This document shows positions 47,749 to 56,546 of a DNA stretch of 64,000 nt, in pieces. The position numbers and the translations under genes are program-made. Within the stretch, counting starts at the first letter, position 1; each line of letters opens with the position of its first letter. The stretch lies in the NCBI RefSeq assembly GCF_900142985.1, contig NZ_LT670849.1, positions 6,464,501-6,528,500 of the forward strand. Reading direction: 5' to 3'. This DNA comes from Bradyrhizobium erythrophlei (GTDB lineage: Bacteria > Pseudomonadota > Alphaproteobacteria > Rhizobiales > Xanthobacteraceae). The notes beneath the pieces are model-generated. The model was not told the DNA's origin. It searched no databases and was given only the letters and a program-made list of their open reading frames with translations.

Positions 47749-48939
47749 TCAGTGAAGCGCGTAGCGCAGGCGTTGCGCGAGATACGATAGCCTCGGACTA
47801 CGTTTGACAAGGCGTTTGGCCCGATTGGCGGCTGACATGACCGCGGCTACCACGGTGCCGCGCGGGCTCAGCGGAATGAAGCAATCGAAGATGGATTCAT
47901 TCGCCTTGCAAAACAGCTTCTTGTAATCGTCCGAACCAATTCCGAGATCGAGCGCGCGATAGCCGCGCTCAGCGTAATGGTCGACGATGTCGCGGATCAG
48001 GATCAGCCCGGGGCTGTAGCGCGAGCTCGCCGACAGTGTGTAAGTGTTGAACATCATCGAGAAACGGTAGCCGTCGGCAACGCCGGCAAACAATGCGATC
48101 ACGTCGCCGTCGCATTCCAGGGCGTGAATTTCGATCACACGGCCGCCGTCTGCTCGCGGCGCCATACATGTGCCGCGAATGAAATCCTCGACGCCGGGGT
48201 CGGCAAACACGTTTGGCAGCTTTTGCTCCGCCATTCGCTGCGGCTTGATCCGGAAGAACGCGTCCAGCAGCCGCTCGATGCCGGCGTCGTCGGCCGCGAC
48301 CTGATAGCGATAGCCGGGCAATGCTTTCAGCTTGCGTTCTTTTCCCTTCAGGCGGCGGCGCAGCGAATTGCTGATGCGCGCTGCGTCGGACGCGCCCGGC
48401 GCGAACGTCATCATGGGGCAGTCATTGGGTGAGGCCTGATGCGGCAGCAAGGCAAAAGGGTTTTCTAGTTCGCGCCACTTGAGCGGTTGCTGCTCGAATG
48501 CGAGCACATCGACGCCAGCGCGCTCGCGGAGTGAGGCGAAAAGAACATTGAGATCGGCGCGGGATGCGACCGTTGCAAAATCGCGGTTCCACAAGGCCAT
48601 ATTGAAGGTGGCATGCTTGCCGCCCATGAAATGTGCGCTGCGGAGGCCGCGGCTCTGTTTGATCACGAGGGGGAGCAGCAACAATGGCGCACGGTCGCGG
48701 TCGTAGGCAACGACAATGAGAGGGCTCAGGCCTTCACGTATCCCGACCAGCGTCTGCCAGGGGCGCAGGAAATCCAGCCTCTGATATGGCGTGGAAATGT
48801 GGTGATGACTCTCGAGGCTTCGCCAGACCGTCTCACTGCTGTCAATGTCGGTGAAGATGTCGATAGCGGCGATACGGCTCGATTGTGACCATGCCGGCGT
48901 ACCTGCCTTGCGGCTTTCAATCGCGGCAGCCATGGTCAT
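47749..48939 (-). CDS. GNAT/FemAB-like acyltransferase (CelD/BcsL family)
   Basis: 396 residues from ATG 48937-48939; a TTG six codons earlier is less likely. The C-terminal Acetyltransf_6 domain (about 180-340) includes RRRLKGKERKLKALPGYRYQ, ALECDGDVIALFAGVADGYRFSMM and the YSPGLILIRDIVDHYAERGYRALDLGIGSDDYK stretch split by the acyl-CoA site. Members of this group sit in many exopolysaccharide loci; HfsK of Caulobacter holdfast is a relative thought to modify the polysaccharide or its precursors. Convergent with the Wzz gene (15 bp gap) and divergent from the NodB-fold gene, so it belongs to the same cluster. Confidence 0.85.
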   Translation of the reverse strand: MTMAAAIESRKAGTPAWSQSSRIAAIDIFTDIDSSETVWRSLESHHHISTPYQRLDFLRPWQTLVGIREGLSPLIVVAYDRDRAPLLLLPLVIKQSRGLRSAHFMGGKHATFNMALWNRDFATVASRADLNVLFASLRERAGVDVLAFEQQPLKWRELENPFALLPHQASPNDCPMMTFAPGASDAARISNSLRRRLKGKERKLKALPGYRYQVAADDAGIERLLDAFFRIKPQRMAEQKLPNVFADPGVEDFIRGTCMAPRADGGRVIEIHALECDGDVIALFAGVADGYRFSMMFNTYTLSASSRYSPGLILIRDIVDHYAERGYRALDLGIGSDDYKKLFCKANESIFDCFIPLSPRGTVVAAVMSAANRAKRLVKRSPRLSYLAQRLRYALH

Positions 48940-49066
48940 CACAATATCCGTCCGCAAAGATCCGTGTAAGGCAAAACTTAACTTTTTGAGTCGGCCGACC
49001 TTTGCAAAGAAATGTCAACAAAGAGTAATGACATCGCGTTGAGGCAAGGGCAAACTCGGCTCACGC

Positions 49067-50137
49067 GTGTACTTTTGCGAGGTCCGCGATCCCTGTCTGA
49101 AACACGCGCTGAAAGACGAGACGTTGTCATCTGCTGCCGCCCTTCTGACAAGCCTCAAACTGGAACTTGCCTATTTCAGCGGTCATGCGTGGTTGAAACG
49201 GCGGGGCGCTGGCGTCATTCTGCGGTTTGAGCGCATTCGTCAGCGCCAGGCTGGACGATTTCAGCCGCGGCTCTCGAATGAAGTCACGCCTGGTTTCCTC
49301 GACCGTACGATCCGCGCGTTGAAGCGTTGGAAATACGACATCGTTTCGATCGACGAGGTTTGCCGCAGGGCCGTCACGCTGGCCTCACGGCGGCGGTTCG
49401 TTTGCCTGACATTCGACGGCATGTACAAGGACCTCGTCGCGTCCGCCTATCCGGTGTTGTCCCGGCACCGGGTTCCTTTCACCGTCTATTTGCCGACCGC
49501 GTTTCCCGACGGAATTGGCGAAGCCTGGTGGCTGGCGCTCGAGCAGGTGATCGCGAAGGAGCGGCGCATCAGCCTGATGATGGGCCGCAGCGAGATGCAC
49601 TTCAACATTTCGACGGTGGCCGAAAAACATCAACTCTTCGATTTTCTATCGGGCTGGATGCGTGCGCTCGAGCCGGCGGACTTGTCCGCAGCGATCAAGG
49701 ATCTCTGCACGCGCTATGCGGTCGATCTTGCGGCGCTGTCGCGGAAAGCCTCGCTCGACTGGCGCGATCTTGCGGCGCTGGCGGCCGATCCGCGTGCGAC
49801 GATTGGTGGCGCAACCGTCAACTTTCCGGTTCTGTCGAATATGAAAGATGCAGCTGCGCTGCGGGAAATGACGATGGGAAAGGCGGTCATGGAGGCCGCG
49901 CTGCGTCGTGACGCCAAGCACTTCGCCTATCCCTTTGGGGAGCGGAAAACCTGGCAGCGCAAGCATATGGCAATGGTGGAGGAGGCCGGTTTCGTCAGCG
50001 CGGTCTCGACGATTCCCGGGGTGATTGAGCCGGCGGGGCACACTCCGCTGCTGGCGCTGCCCCGGATTACTTGGGACGGAAAGCTGCGCTCGCTGCGGGC
50101 CATGCGCGTGGTGCTGGCTGGGGCCGGGTCCGTCTAG
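49067..50137 (+). CDS. NodB-fold polysaccharide deacetylase homologue lacking metal ligands
   Basis: 356 residues from GTG 49067; the exact start is uncertain. The NodB fold spans about residues 105-320. Motif 1 should be TFDDG but reads LTFDGMYKD (Asp117 kept, metal Asp replaced by Gly118). Motif 2 should be H-T-x-x-H-P but reads IGGATVNFPVLS (Ala249 and Phe253 in place of both His). Motif 3, HFAYPFG (285-291), is intact. All three ligands of the Asp-His-His metal site are thus gone, and the protein should be inactive as a metallo-deacetylase. Reading frame and codon use are intact, so it is not decaying. HfsH, an active relative, acts in Caulobacter holdfast synthesis. Confidence 0.85.
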   Translation: MYFCEVRDPCLKHALKDETLSSAAALLTSLKLELAYFSGHAWLKRRGAGVILRFERIRQRQAGRFQPRLSNEVTPGFLDRTIRALKRWKYDIVSIDEVCRRAVTLASRRRFVCLTFDGMYKDLVASAYPVLSRHRVPFTVYLPTAFPDGIGEAWWLALEQVIAKERRISLMMGRSEMHFNISTVAEKHQLFDFLSGWMRALEPADLSAAIKDLCTRYAVDLAALSRKASLDWRDLAALAADPRATIGGATVNFPVLSNMKDAAALREMTMGKAVMEAALRRDAKHFAYPFGERKTWQRKHMAMVEEAGFVSAVSTIPGVIEPAGHTPLLALPRITWDGKLRSLRAMRVVLAGAGSV

Positions 50138-50143
50138 AACAAA

Positions 50144-50353
50144 TCAAGCCGGGTCCGGCCGCGACATCCAGCTCACGATCGGCATCGCCGGCAACACCCA
50201 GCCGAGGCCGGCGACGACATAGAAGACGGCCTGCAAGAGGCCGGAACTCGCCAGCCACGGCATCTGCGCAACCGCCATGCCCGTCAACGACCACACCGCG
50301 GCCAATAGCAGCAAGGCGATGGTTCCGAGCAGTTTGCGGGTGCGTATCTTCAT
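50144..50353 (-). CDS. DUF2842 small membrane protein
   Basis: 69 residues with two transmembrane helices ([22 protein letters not shown] at about 8-29 and [19 protein letters not shown] at about 42-60) and the C-terminal W(M/L)xRPD tail typical of DUF2842. The function is unknown. It is convergent with the NodB-fold gene (6 bp gap) and divergent from ctaA, a neighbourhood seen in other Rhizobiales. Confidence 0.88.
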   Translation of the reverse strand: MKIRTRKLLGTIALLLLAAVWSLTGMAVAQMPWLASSGLLQAVFYVVAGLGWVLPAMPIVSWMSRPDPA

Positions 50354-50446
50354 GACGGAACGGGTCGCCTATCGTTGATTTTCGCGCTTTTCGCGCGGCA
50401 GGCGGCGGACTATAAGCTCGATGAAAGTTGGATCAAGTCTGGCGCA

Positions 50447-51538
50447 ATGGCCGTTATTTCTGCTTCCCAAACTCCGGATATCCGGCCAGTTCGCATCTGG
50501 CTGATCGCGGTTGCCGCGTTGATCGCGGTGATGGTGCTGGTCGGTGGCGCCACCCGGCTCACGGAATCGGGATTGTCGATCGTGGAGTGGAAGCCGGTGA
50601 CGGGTGCCTTGCCGCCGCTCAATGAAATGGAATGGACGCGCGCCTTCGAGGCCTACAAGACCATTCCGCAGTACCGCCAAATGAATGCCGGCATGTCGCT
50701 CGGCGAGTTCAAGACGATTTTTTGGTGGGAGTGGAGTCACCGGCTGCTCGGACGCGTGATCGGCATGGCCTATTTGCTGCCGTTCCTCTGGTTCCTGTGG
50801 CGTGGTGCCTTCGGCGGCGAGCTGAAGCGTCGATTGTGGGGAATTTTCGCGCTCGGCGCGCTGCAAGGTGCGGTCGGGTGGTGGATGGTTGCGTCCGGGC
50901 TTTCGGAACGGGTCGAAGTCTCTCAATATCGCCTCGCGACGCATCTCGTGCTGGCGCTTCTGATTTTTGCAAGCATCGTCTGGACGCTGCGCCGGCTTGC
51001 CGAAGCCGCGCCATCGACTGCATCGTTACGTCTGAAGATCAGCGCGGTCGTCTTGCTGGCGTTGACCTTCGTGCAGCTCTATCTCGGCGCGCTGGTGGCG
51101 GGGCTTCGCGCCGGCAAGATCTACAACACCTGGCCGGATATCGATGGCGGTTTCATTCCCTCGGCCGCGCGGCTGTTCTTCGATACACCGTGGTGGCGGA
51201 ACCTGTTCGAAAATACGCTGACCGTGCAGTTCGAGCATCGCATGGTGGCGTACACGCTATTCGTGCTGGCTTTCCTGCACGCTATCGATGCGGTTCGCTC
51301 GCGCACTGGCCGCGCGACGATCGGCGGCGCATTGTGGCTCCTGGGCGCCGTCTCTTTGCAGGCGACGCTCGGCATCCTCACACTGCTCAATCAGGTGCCG
51401 ATGGATCTCGCACTCACGCATCAGGCGGTTGCGATCGTTGTGCTGACGCTGGCGGTGGTTCAGGCGGAGCGTTTGACGCGGACGGAGCGTCGGCCCGTGG
51501 AGCGTAAGATCGGTCAGCCCGCTACGTTGGCTCGTTAG
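50447..51538 (+). CDS. ctaA: Haem A synthase (COX15/CtaA)
   Basis: 363-residue inner-membrane enzyme with eight predicted helices that oxidises the C8 methyl of haem O to give haem A for aa3 oxidases. Start at ATG 50447 ([11 protein letters not shown]). Haem-ligand histidines are visible in [13 protein letters not shown] (about residue 100), [11 protein letters not shown] (about 166), [12 protein letters not shown] (about 265) and [11 protein letters not shown] (about 325). [21 protein letters not shown] near the N-terminus is the family signature of the COX15 (type 2) group. No cytochrome oxidase genes are adjacent in this window. Confidence 0.96.
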   Translation: MAVISASQTPDIRPVRIWLIAVAALIAVMVLVGGATRLTESGLSIVEWKPVTGALPPLNEMEWTRAFEAYKTIPQYRQMNAGMSLGEFKTIFWWEWSHRLLGRVIGMAYLLPFLWFLWRGAFGGELKRRLWGIFALGALQGAVGWWMVASGLSERVEVSQYRLATHLVLALLIFASIVWTLRRLAEAAPSTASLRLKISAVVLLALTFVQLYLGALVAGLRAGKIYNTWPDIDGGFIPSAARLFFDTPWWRNLFENTLTVQFEHRMVAYTLFVLAFLHAIDAVRSRTGRATIGGALWLLGAVSLQATLGILTLLNQVPMDLALTHQAVAIVVLTLAVVQAERLTRTERRPVERKIGQPATLAR

Positions 51539-51544
51539 TGCCCA

Positions 51545-51880
51545 CTAGCAGTAGCCGACTACACCGCAGGCATAGGGTAGCTGGAAGCGGTAGTTGATAT
51601 TCGGGCCGCCGTAATACGGACCCTGATAGTCGTAGGAATGCGTCGAGCCGTAATAGCCCGGCAGCGTCGCCGATCCCAACAGGACCGGCGTATGCGGTGG
51701 CAGCTTGACGATGGGAAAAGCCTCCGACGGCGTGAAGAGAAGATCGGAATCTTCCTTGACCTCGCCGCGCTGGACTGGCGCCTTGCCGTAGACAGGGACA
51801 CGCGTTGACGGCATGTCGGCGGCAATCGCCCGGCTCAACGTGAGCACCGCAGCCGTCAACAGAAACATCCAGCGCAACAT
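51545..51880 (-). CDS. Small secreted Tyr/Gly/Pro-rich protein
   Basis: 111 residues from ATG 51878-51880 (MLRWMFLLTAAVLTLSRAIA signal peptide, cleavage about 20); the frame is open to 51913, but that extension lies in a hairpin. The mature chain has PVYGKAPVQRGEVKEDSDL, then PHTPVLLGSATLPGYYGS, and a C-terminus rich in Tyr and Gly ending LPYACGVVGYC, with two Cys that could pair. I recognise it as a conserved exported hypothetical of Bradyrhizobium; no function is known. It is convergent with ctaA, 6 bp apart. Confidence 0.65.
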   Translation of the reverse strand: MLRWMFLLTAAVLTLSRAIAADMPSTRVPVYGKAPVQRGEVKEDSDLLFTPSEAFPIVKLPPHTPVLLGSATLPGYYGSTHSYDYQGPYYGGPNINYRFQLPYACGVVGYC

Positions 51881-51891
51881 GGTTCCGCTCC

Positions 51892-51911
51892 GAATCATCC
51901 TGCGATGATTC
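51892..51911. repeat. Perfect palindrome upstream of small secreted protein gene
   Basis: GAATCATC (51892-51899) / GATGATTC (51904-51911) with a CTGC centre, 11 bp before the ATG of the minus-strand gene. It may be an operator or an mRNA leader hairpin; as RNA it would sit over the ribosome binding site. Confidence 0.5.
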
Positions 51912-51952
51912 AAGCACCTTTGAACGGAACGAGTGTTAACGAGCGATAACTT

Positions 51953-53239
51953 CTAACCCTCACGCCGCAACGCCTGATCGAGGTCGGCGATCAGGTCTTC
52001 CTTGTCTTCGATGCCGATCGACAGCCGCACCACGTCGGGAGCTGCGCCGGATTTGACCTTGGCGTCGTCGTCGAGCTGGCTATGGGTGGTCGAGGCCGGA
52101 TGAATCACCAGCGAGCGCGTGTCGCCGACATTGGCAAGGTGCGAGAACAGTTTCAGCCGCGAGACCAGATCGACGCCGGCGTCATAACCGCCCTTGAGGC
52201 TGAAAGTGAATACCGCACCTGCGCCCTTGGGCGCGTATTTGCGCGCGAGGTTGTTGTACTTATCGCCGTTCAACCCGGCATAGTTGACGGCCGCAACAGC
52301 CGGATGTGCCAAAAGCCACTCGGCGATTGCCCTGGCGTTCTCGCAATGCTTTTGCATCCGCAGCGGCAACGTCTCGATGCCGGTCAGGATCAGGAACGAA
52401 TTGAACGGCGAGATCGCAGGTCCCAGATCGCGCAAGCCCAGCACGCGGCAAGCGATCGCAAATGCGAAGTTGCCGAACGTCTCCTGGATCTTGATGCCGT
52501 GATATTCGGGCCGCGGTTCGCTCAGCATCGGGTATTTGTTGTCCTTCGACCAATCGAAGGTGCCGGCATCGACGATGATACCGCCGATCGAGTTGCCATG
52601 GCCGCCGAGAAATTTGGTCAGGGAGTGCACGACAATGTCGGCGCCGTGATCGATCGGGCGGATCAGGTAGGGCGTCGCCAGCGTGTTGTCGACGATCAGG
52701 GGAACGCCGGCCTTGCGGGCAATGGCCGCGATCGCTTCAATGTCGGTGACCGTGCCGCCGGGATTGGCTATCGACTCGATGAAGATCGCCTTGGTATGCG
52801 GCGTCACCGCGCGTTCGAAGCTTCCGATATCGTCCGAATCGGCCCACGCCACGTTCCAGCCAAAGCTCTTGAAGGAATGGGTGAACTGGTTGATCGAGCC
52901 GCCGTAGAGTTTGCGCGCGGCGATGAATTCGTCGCCGGGCTTGAGCAGCATCTGGAACGTCACGACCTGCGCCGCGTGGCCCGACGCAACCGCCAGTGCC
53001 GCCGTGCCGCCTTCAAGCGCGGCGACGCGTTCTTCCAGTACCGCCTGGGTCGGATTGCCGATGCGGGTGTAGATATTGCCGAACGCCTGCAAACCGAACA
53101 ACGAAGCCGCATGGTCGGCATCGTTGAACACGAAAGACGTGGTTTGATAGATCGGCGTGGCCCGCGCACCGGTCGTCGGATCAGGTTGCGCGCCCGCATG
53201 CACGGCAAGGGTCGAAAAGCCGGGGTTACGGTCGGTCAT
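51953..53239 (-). CDS. metY: O-acetylhomoserine (thiol)-lyase / aminocarboxypropyltransferase
   Basis: 428-residue PLP enzyme of the Cys/Met-metabolism family that makes homocysteine from O-acetylhomoserine and sulfide (or methionine with methanethiol). Start ATG 53239 behind AAGGAG. Family marks: N-terminal FSTLAVHAGAQPDPTTGARA, YTRIGNPTQAVLEERVAALEGG, the PLP lysine in HSLTKFLGGHG (about 209), and C-terminal LVIHPASTTHSQL. The length (428 rather than about 390) fits MetY rather than MetZ/MetB. No riboswitch could be recognised in the 5' region (53240-53461), which otherwise holds nothing clear. Confidence 0.95.
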   Translation of the reverse strand: MTDRNPGFSTLAVHAGAQPDPTTGARATPIYQTTSFVFNDADHAASLFGLQAFGNIYTRIGNPTQAVLEERVAALEGGTAALAVASGHAAQVVTFQMLLKPGDEFIAARKLYGGSINQFTHSFKSFGWNVAWADSDDIGSFERAVTPHTKAIFIESIANPGGTVTDIEAIAAIARKAGVPLIVDNTLATPYLIRPIDHGADIVVHSLTKFLGGHGNSIGGIIVDAGTFDWSKDNKYPMLSEPRPEYHGIKIQETFGNFAFAIACRVLGLRDLGPAISPFNSFLILTGIETLPLRMQKHCENARAIAEWLLAHPAVAAVNYAGLNGDKYNNLARKYAPKGAGAVFTFSLKGGYDAGVDLVSRLKLFSHLANVGDTRSLVIHPASTTHSQLDDDAKVKSGAAPDVVRLSIGIEDKEDLIADLDQALRREG

Positions 53240-53461
53240 TCTGGCTCCTTTGTGTCGATCTCGTGATGCTGACGTACGAAAGCCGTCACACGGAAAATCA
53301 AAAAGCGAGGTATAGGTCGAGGGTCGCCGTCGCGCGTCATCCTATCGCAGGACAATCGCGTCACCCGCACCAGCCGTCAAGGCGGCAAGACGGATCATGC
53401 ATCATTCGCTATAGCCGTGCTCCATGGTATGGCGTCGCAGAAAAAATGTTTCGCGCGGGCC

Positions 53462-54046
53462 TCAGGACGGATCGGTTCTGTTTTTCGCCGCCCGATCAGA
53501 TGCCGCCGTCGCTCCGCCGCCAAGGCTGGTACGCCCGAGCGAAAGCCGCATGCCCTGCGTGGGTATCGGTGCACGCTTGGAACTCAGGGTGCGCGAATTC
53601 ACGCCCATCCAGGATATCTCGGAAGACAACCGGCCGTACTCGATTTTCGGGCAACGGTTCATCACGACTTTCATGCCGGCGGCTTCGGCCTTTTCCGCGG
53701 CTGCGTCGTCGCGCGCGCCAAGCTGCATCCAGATTACCTTGGGCAGCGGCGTCATCTTCAGCGCTTCATCGACCGCCGGCATGATGTTGCTCGAGTTGCG
53801 AAAGATGTCGATCATGTCCACCGGCCGATCGATATCGAGCAGCGAAGCGACAAAGGGCTTTCCGAGCAAGCTCTTGCCGACATGGCCGGGATTGACCGGA
53901 ATCATGTCATAGCCGCGCTGCGCCAGATATTTGAAAGCGAAGTAACTCGGCCGCACGTTCACCGGAGAAGCGCCGACCATGGCGATTGATTTCACGCCAT
54001 TGAGAATCGCGCGAATGTAAGTGTCATCGTAATTGTCGTGGTTCAT
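53462..54046 (-). CDS. CoA-binding protein (YccU-type)
   Basis: 194 residues. A CoA_binding_2 Rossmann domain occupies about residues 8-140: GVKSIAMVGASPVNVRPSYFAFKYL, GYDMIPVNPGHVGKSLLGKP, DMIDIFRNSSNIMPAVDEAL and KVVMNRCPKIEYGRL, all typical. The C-terminal 45 residues are basic and Ser/Thr-rich (SLGRTSLGGGATAASDRAA), longer than usual, and may be disordered. The role is unknown; such proteins are predicted to bind acyl-CoA. The start overlaps the stop of the enoyl-CoA hydratase gene by 4 bp, so they are coupled. Confidence 0.88.
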   Translation of the reverse strand: MNHDNYDDTYIRAILNGVKSIAMVGASPVNVRPSYFAFKYLAQRGYDMIPVNPGHVGKSLLGKPFVASLLDIDRPVDMIDIFRNSSNIMPAVDEALKMTPLPKVIWMQLGARDDAAAEKAEAAGMKVVMNRCPKIEYGRLSSEISWMGVNSRTLSSKRAPIPTQGMRLSLGRTSLGGGATAASDRAAKNRTDPS

Positions 54047-54867
54047 TTATCCTGCCATTTCGGCTCGCGCTTCTCGATAAAGGCGCCGATCCCTTCCTCG
54101 GCGTCGCGTGCCATCATATTCTCGGTCATCACTTCCGCCGCGTAAGCGTAGGCATCGGCGAGATTCATCTCGGCCTGACGGTAGAATGCCGCCTTGCCGA
54201 TCTTGACCGTGTAGGCGGATTTGCGCGCGACCTTTTGCGCAAGCGCAATGGCCTCGTTCCGTTCGCTGCCCGCTGGCACGACCCGATTGACAAGACCAAT
54301 GTCGCGCGCGGTCGTCGCCGAAATGGGCTCGCCGGTCAACAGCATTTCCATCGCCTGCTTGCGGGGGATGTTGCGCGAGAGAGCTACCATCGGCGTCGAG
54401 CAGAACAGTCCGATATCAACGCCGGGGGTTGCAAAGCTTGCCGCCTCGGAGGCGACGGCAAGATCGCAGGTCGCAACCAGTTGGCATCCGGCGGCAGTTG
54501 CAATCCCCTGAACTGCGGCGACCACAGGCTTCGGTAGATGCACGATCGCCTGCATCATGGTGCTGCATTTGGTCATCATCTCGGCGAAATAGGCTCTTCC
54601 GCGATCGGGATCGCCGCGCCGGGCAGTCAATTCCTTCATGTCGTGGCCGGCCGAAAAGGCGCTGCCGGTGGCGGTGATCACCACGGCGCGCACGGCTCTA
54701 TCGTCGCGAATTTCGCGCAATGCCGCATCGAGCGCCGCAATCAAACCCTCCGAGAGGCTGTTGCGGGATTCCGGCCGGTTGAGCGTGAGGACGGCGATGT
54801 CGCCGACATTTTCGCGCAGAAGGATTTGCGGTTGCGAAACGGCGGCGCGTGCGGTTTGACTGATCAT
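54043..54867 (-). CDS. Enoyl-CoA hydratase/isomerase family protein
   Basis: 274-residue crotonase-fold enzyme. The CoA-binding and oxyanion segments AGHDMKELTARRGD (about 77-90) and VVAAVQGIATAAGCQLVATCDLAVAS (about 115-140) are intact, as is FATPGVDIGLFCSTPMVALSR. The usual hydratase glutamates are not certain from reading (TAAGCQLVATCD has no Glu), so it may be an isomerase or act on an unusual substrate. Similar to human ECHDC3-like proteins in these motifs. Upstream of, and coupled to, the CoA-binding protein gene. Confidence 0.87.
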   Translation of the reverse strand: MISQTARAAVSQPQILLRENVGDIAVLTLNRPESRNSLSEGLIAALDAALREIRDDRAVRAVVITATGSAFSAGHDMKELTARRGDPDRGRAYFAEMMTKCSTMMQAIVHLPKPVVAAVQGIATAAGCQLVATCDLAVASEAASFATPGVDIGLFCSTPMVALSRNIPRKQAMEMLLTGEPISATTARDIGLVNRVVPAGSERNEAIALAQKVARKSAYTVKIGKAAFYRQAEMNLADAYAYAAEVMTENMMARDAEEGIGAFIEKREPKWQDK

Positions 54868-54946
54868 CGAAATATCGCTGGCTGGTTGGGCGACGGGCTA
54901 TCAACCTAATGTAAGAAGCGCGCAGAGGCGAGGGCAGGTGGGGAGA

Positions 54947-55390
54947 ATGGCGGTTGCAAAAATGACGGTGCCGGAATTGGAGCAGTTCCTTCGGCGGGAA
55001 TTTCCGCAAGCCTTCTCCGCCGGAGACATTGCGATCGAAGCGGCTGATGGCGCCTCGTGTCAGCTCAGGCAGCGTTACAGCGAGCAGATGCTGCGGCCGG
55101 GTGGGACGGTTTCCGGTCCGACGCTGATGGCGCTCGCCGATTTCGCGATGTATGTCGTGCTGCTTTCGGCGATCGGCCCCATCGGGCTGGCGGTGACCAC
55201 CAATCTCAACATCAACTTCCTGCGCAAGGGCGCGCCCGGGCACGACGTGCTGGCGCAGGCGCGGCTTCTGAAGCTCGGCAAGCGCCTGGCGGCTGGAGAA
55301 GTGAGCCTGATGTCGGCCGGATCGGCTGACGTGATCGCCCATGTGACCGCGACCTATTCCATTCCTGTTGCTAAGGGAATCGAACGGTAA
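54947..55390 (+). CDS. PaaI-type hotdog-fold thioesterase
   Basis: 147 residues from ATG 54947 (GTG 54938 and ATG 54962 are alternatives because the GGGGAG motif touches the first ATG). The hotdog signature is RPGGTVSGPTLMALADFAMYVVL (about 48-70), with the catalytic-region Asp, then TTNLNINFLRKGAPGHDVLA and a GEVSLMSAGSADVIAHVTATYSIP strand. It hydrolyses acyl- or aryl-CoA thioesters; substrate unknown. Divergent from the enoyl-CoA hydratase gene (79 bp), suggesting shared control of CoA-ester metabolism. Confidence 0.9.
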   Translation: MAVAKMTVPELEQFLRREFPQAFSAGDIAIEAADGASCQLRQRYSEQMLRPGGTVSGPTLMALADFAMYVVLLSAIGPIGLAVTTNLNINFLRKGAPGHDVLAQARLLKLGKRLAAGEVSLMSAGSADVIAHVTATYSIPVAKGIER

Positions 55391-55531
55391 TATAAAACCA
55401 TATTTACAAGATATTGTTTTCATTACAGTAATTACTTCAGTTTGGCGTTGACGCCGCAACAAGACCTCTCTAGAACCCGCCCCAGTTGGGCGCACGCGAT
55501 GTGCGCCTTTGCCTTTTCACGGATTGCTCAC

Positions 55532-55996
55532 ATGAAAACCTTTACGGCCAAGCCCGCCGAGGTGACGAAGAAGTGGGTCTTGATCGACGCCAAGGGTCTG
55601 GTGGTCGGTCGGCTTGCTACGCTCGTCGCCATGCGCCTTCGCGGCAAACACCTCCCGACCTACACGCCCCATGTCGATTGCGGCGATCACGTTGTCATCA
55701 TCAACGCGGCGCATGCCGTGCTGACCGGACGCAAGCGTGAGAACAAGGTCTACTATAACCACACCGGCTATATCGGCGGCATCAAGGAACGTACCGCCAA
55801 GTCGATCCTCGAGGGACGTTTCCCCGAGCGCGTGGTCGAGAAGGCCATCGAGCGCATGATCCCGCGCGGACCGCTCGGCCGCATGCAGTTGGGCAACCTG
55901 CGCGTTTATCCGGGCGCGGAGCATCCGCACGAGGCCCAGCAGCCGGAAAAAATCGACATCGCCAAGATGAATCGCAAGAACATGAGGGCCGCATAA
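55532..55996 (+). CDS. rplM: 50S ribosomal protein L13
   Basis: 154 residues from ATG 55532 ([20 protein letters not shown]); the upstream open frame is leader. Conserved pieces: [48 protein letters not shown] and [21 protein letters not shown]. It is assembled early into the large subunit. The 141-bp leader includes GCGCACGCGATGTGCGC, a possible hairpin about 35 bp before the start codon. rpsI follows after 1 bp. Confidence 0.98.
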   Translation: MKTFTAKPAEVTKKWVLIDAKGLVVGRLATLVAMRLRGKHLPTYTPHVDCGDHVVIINAAHAVLTGRKRENKVYYNHTGYIGGIKERTAKSILEGRFPERVVEKAIERMIPRGPLGRMQLGNLRVYPGAEHPHEAQQPEKIDIAKMNRKNMRAA

Positions 55997-55997
55997 G

Positions 55998-56474
55998 ATG
56001 GCTGATACCGTGCAGTCGCTCGACCAGTTGTCGCAGCTCAAGCCGGCCGCTCCCGAAGCGCCGAAATACGTCAAGAAGGTCGACAAGTTCGGCCGCGCCT
56101 ATGCCACCGGCAAGCGCAAGGACGCGGTCGCCCGCGTCTGGGTCAAGCCCGGCTCCGGCAAGGTCACCGTCAATACCCGCGAGGTCGAAGTCTATTTCGC
56201 CCGTCCGGTGCTGCGCATGATGATCCAGCAGCCGCTCGTCGCCGCAGCCCGCGCTGGCCAGTATGACGTGATCTGCACCGTTACCGGCGGTGGCCTTTCT
56301 GGCCAGGCCGGCGCGGTCCGCCACGGCATTTCCAAGGCGCTCACCAATTTCGAGCCGGAACTGCGTAGCGTACTGAAGAAGGGCGGTTTCCTCACCCGCG
56401 ACTCCCGCGTGGTCGAGCGCAAGAAGTACGGCCGCGCCAAGGCCCGCCGTTCGTTCCAGTTCTCGAAGCGCTAA
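55998..56474 (+). CDS. rpsI: 30S ribosomal protein S9
   Basis: 158 residues, with an N-terminal extension of about 28 residues typical of alphaproteobacteria, then [40 protein letters not shown] and the C-terminal RRSFQFSKR tail that reaches the P-site tRNA. rplM-rpsI is a universal operon; an intrinsic terminator follows 45 bp after the stop codon. Confidence 0.98.
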   Translation: MADTVQSLDQLSQLKPAAPEAPKYVKKVDKFGRAYATGKRKDAVARVWVKPGSGKVTVNTREVEVYFARPVLRMMIQQPLVAAARAGQYDVICTVTGGGLSGQAGAVRHGISKALTNFEPELRSVLKKGGFLTRDSRVVERKKYGRAKARRSFQFSKR

Positions 56475-56518
56475 TTGCTTCGTTAAAATTGCCGCGAACG
56501 CGGCCGATACCGACATCG

Positions 56519-56546
56519 AAAAGCGCCCCCTCGCGGGCGCTTTTTT
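56519..56546 (+). terminator. Rho-independent terminator of rplM-rpsI
   Basis: Stem AAAAGCGCCC (56519-56528) / GGGCGCTTTT (56535-56544), 6-nt loop, with T run continuing to 56546. Confidence 0.92.

Noticed and set aside
53240..53461. Possible SAM riboswitch before metY
   Set aside because: Read on the coding strand, I could not find the SAM-II or SAM-I conserved cores; the gap holds only a strong ribosome binding site.
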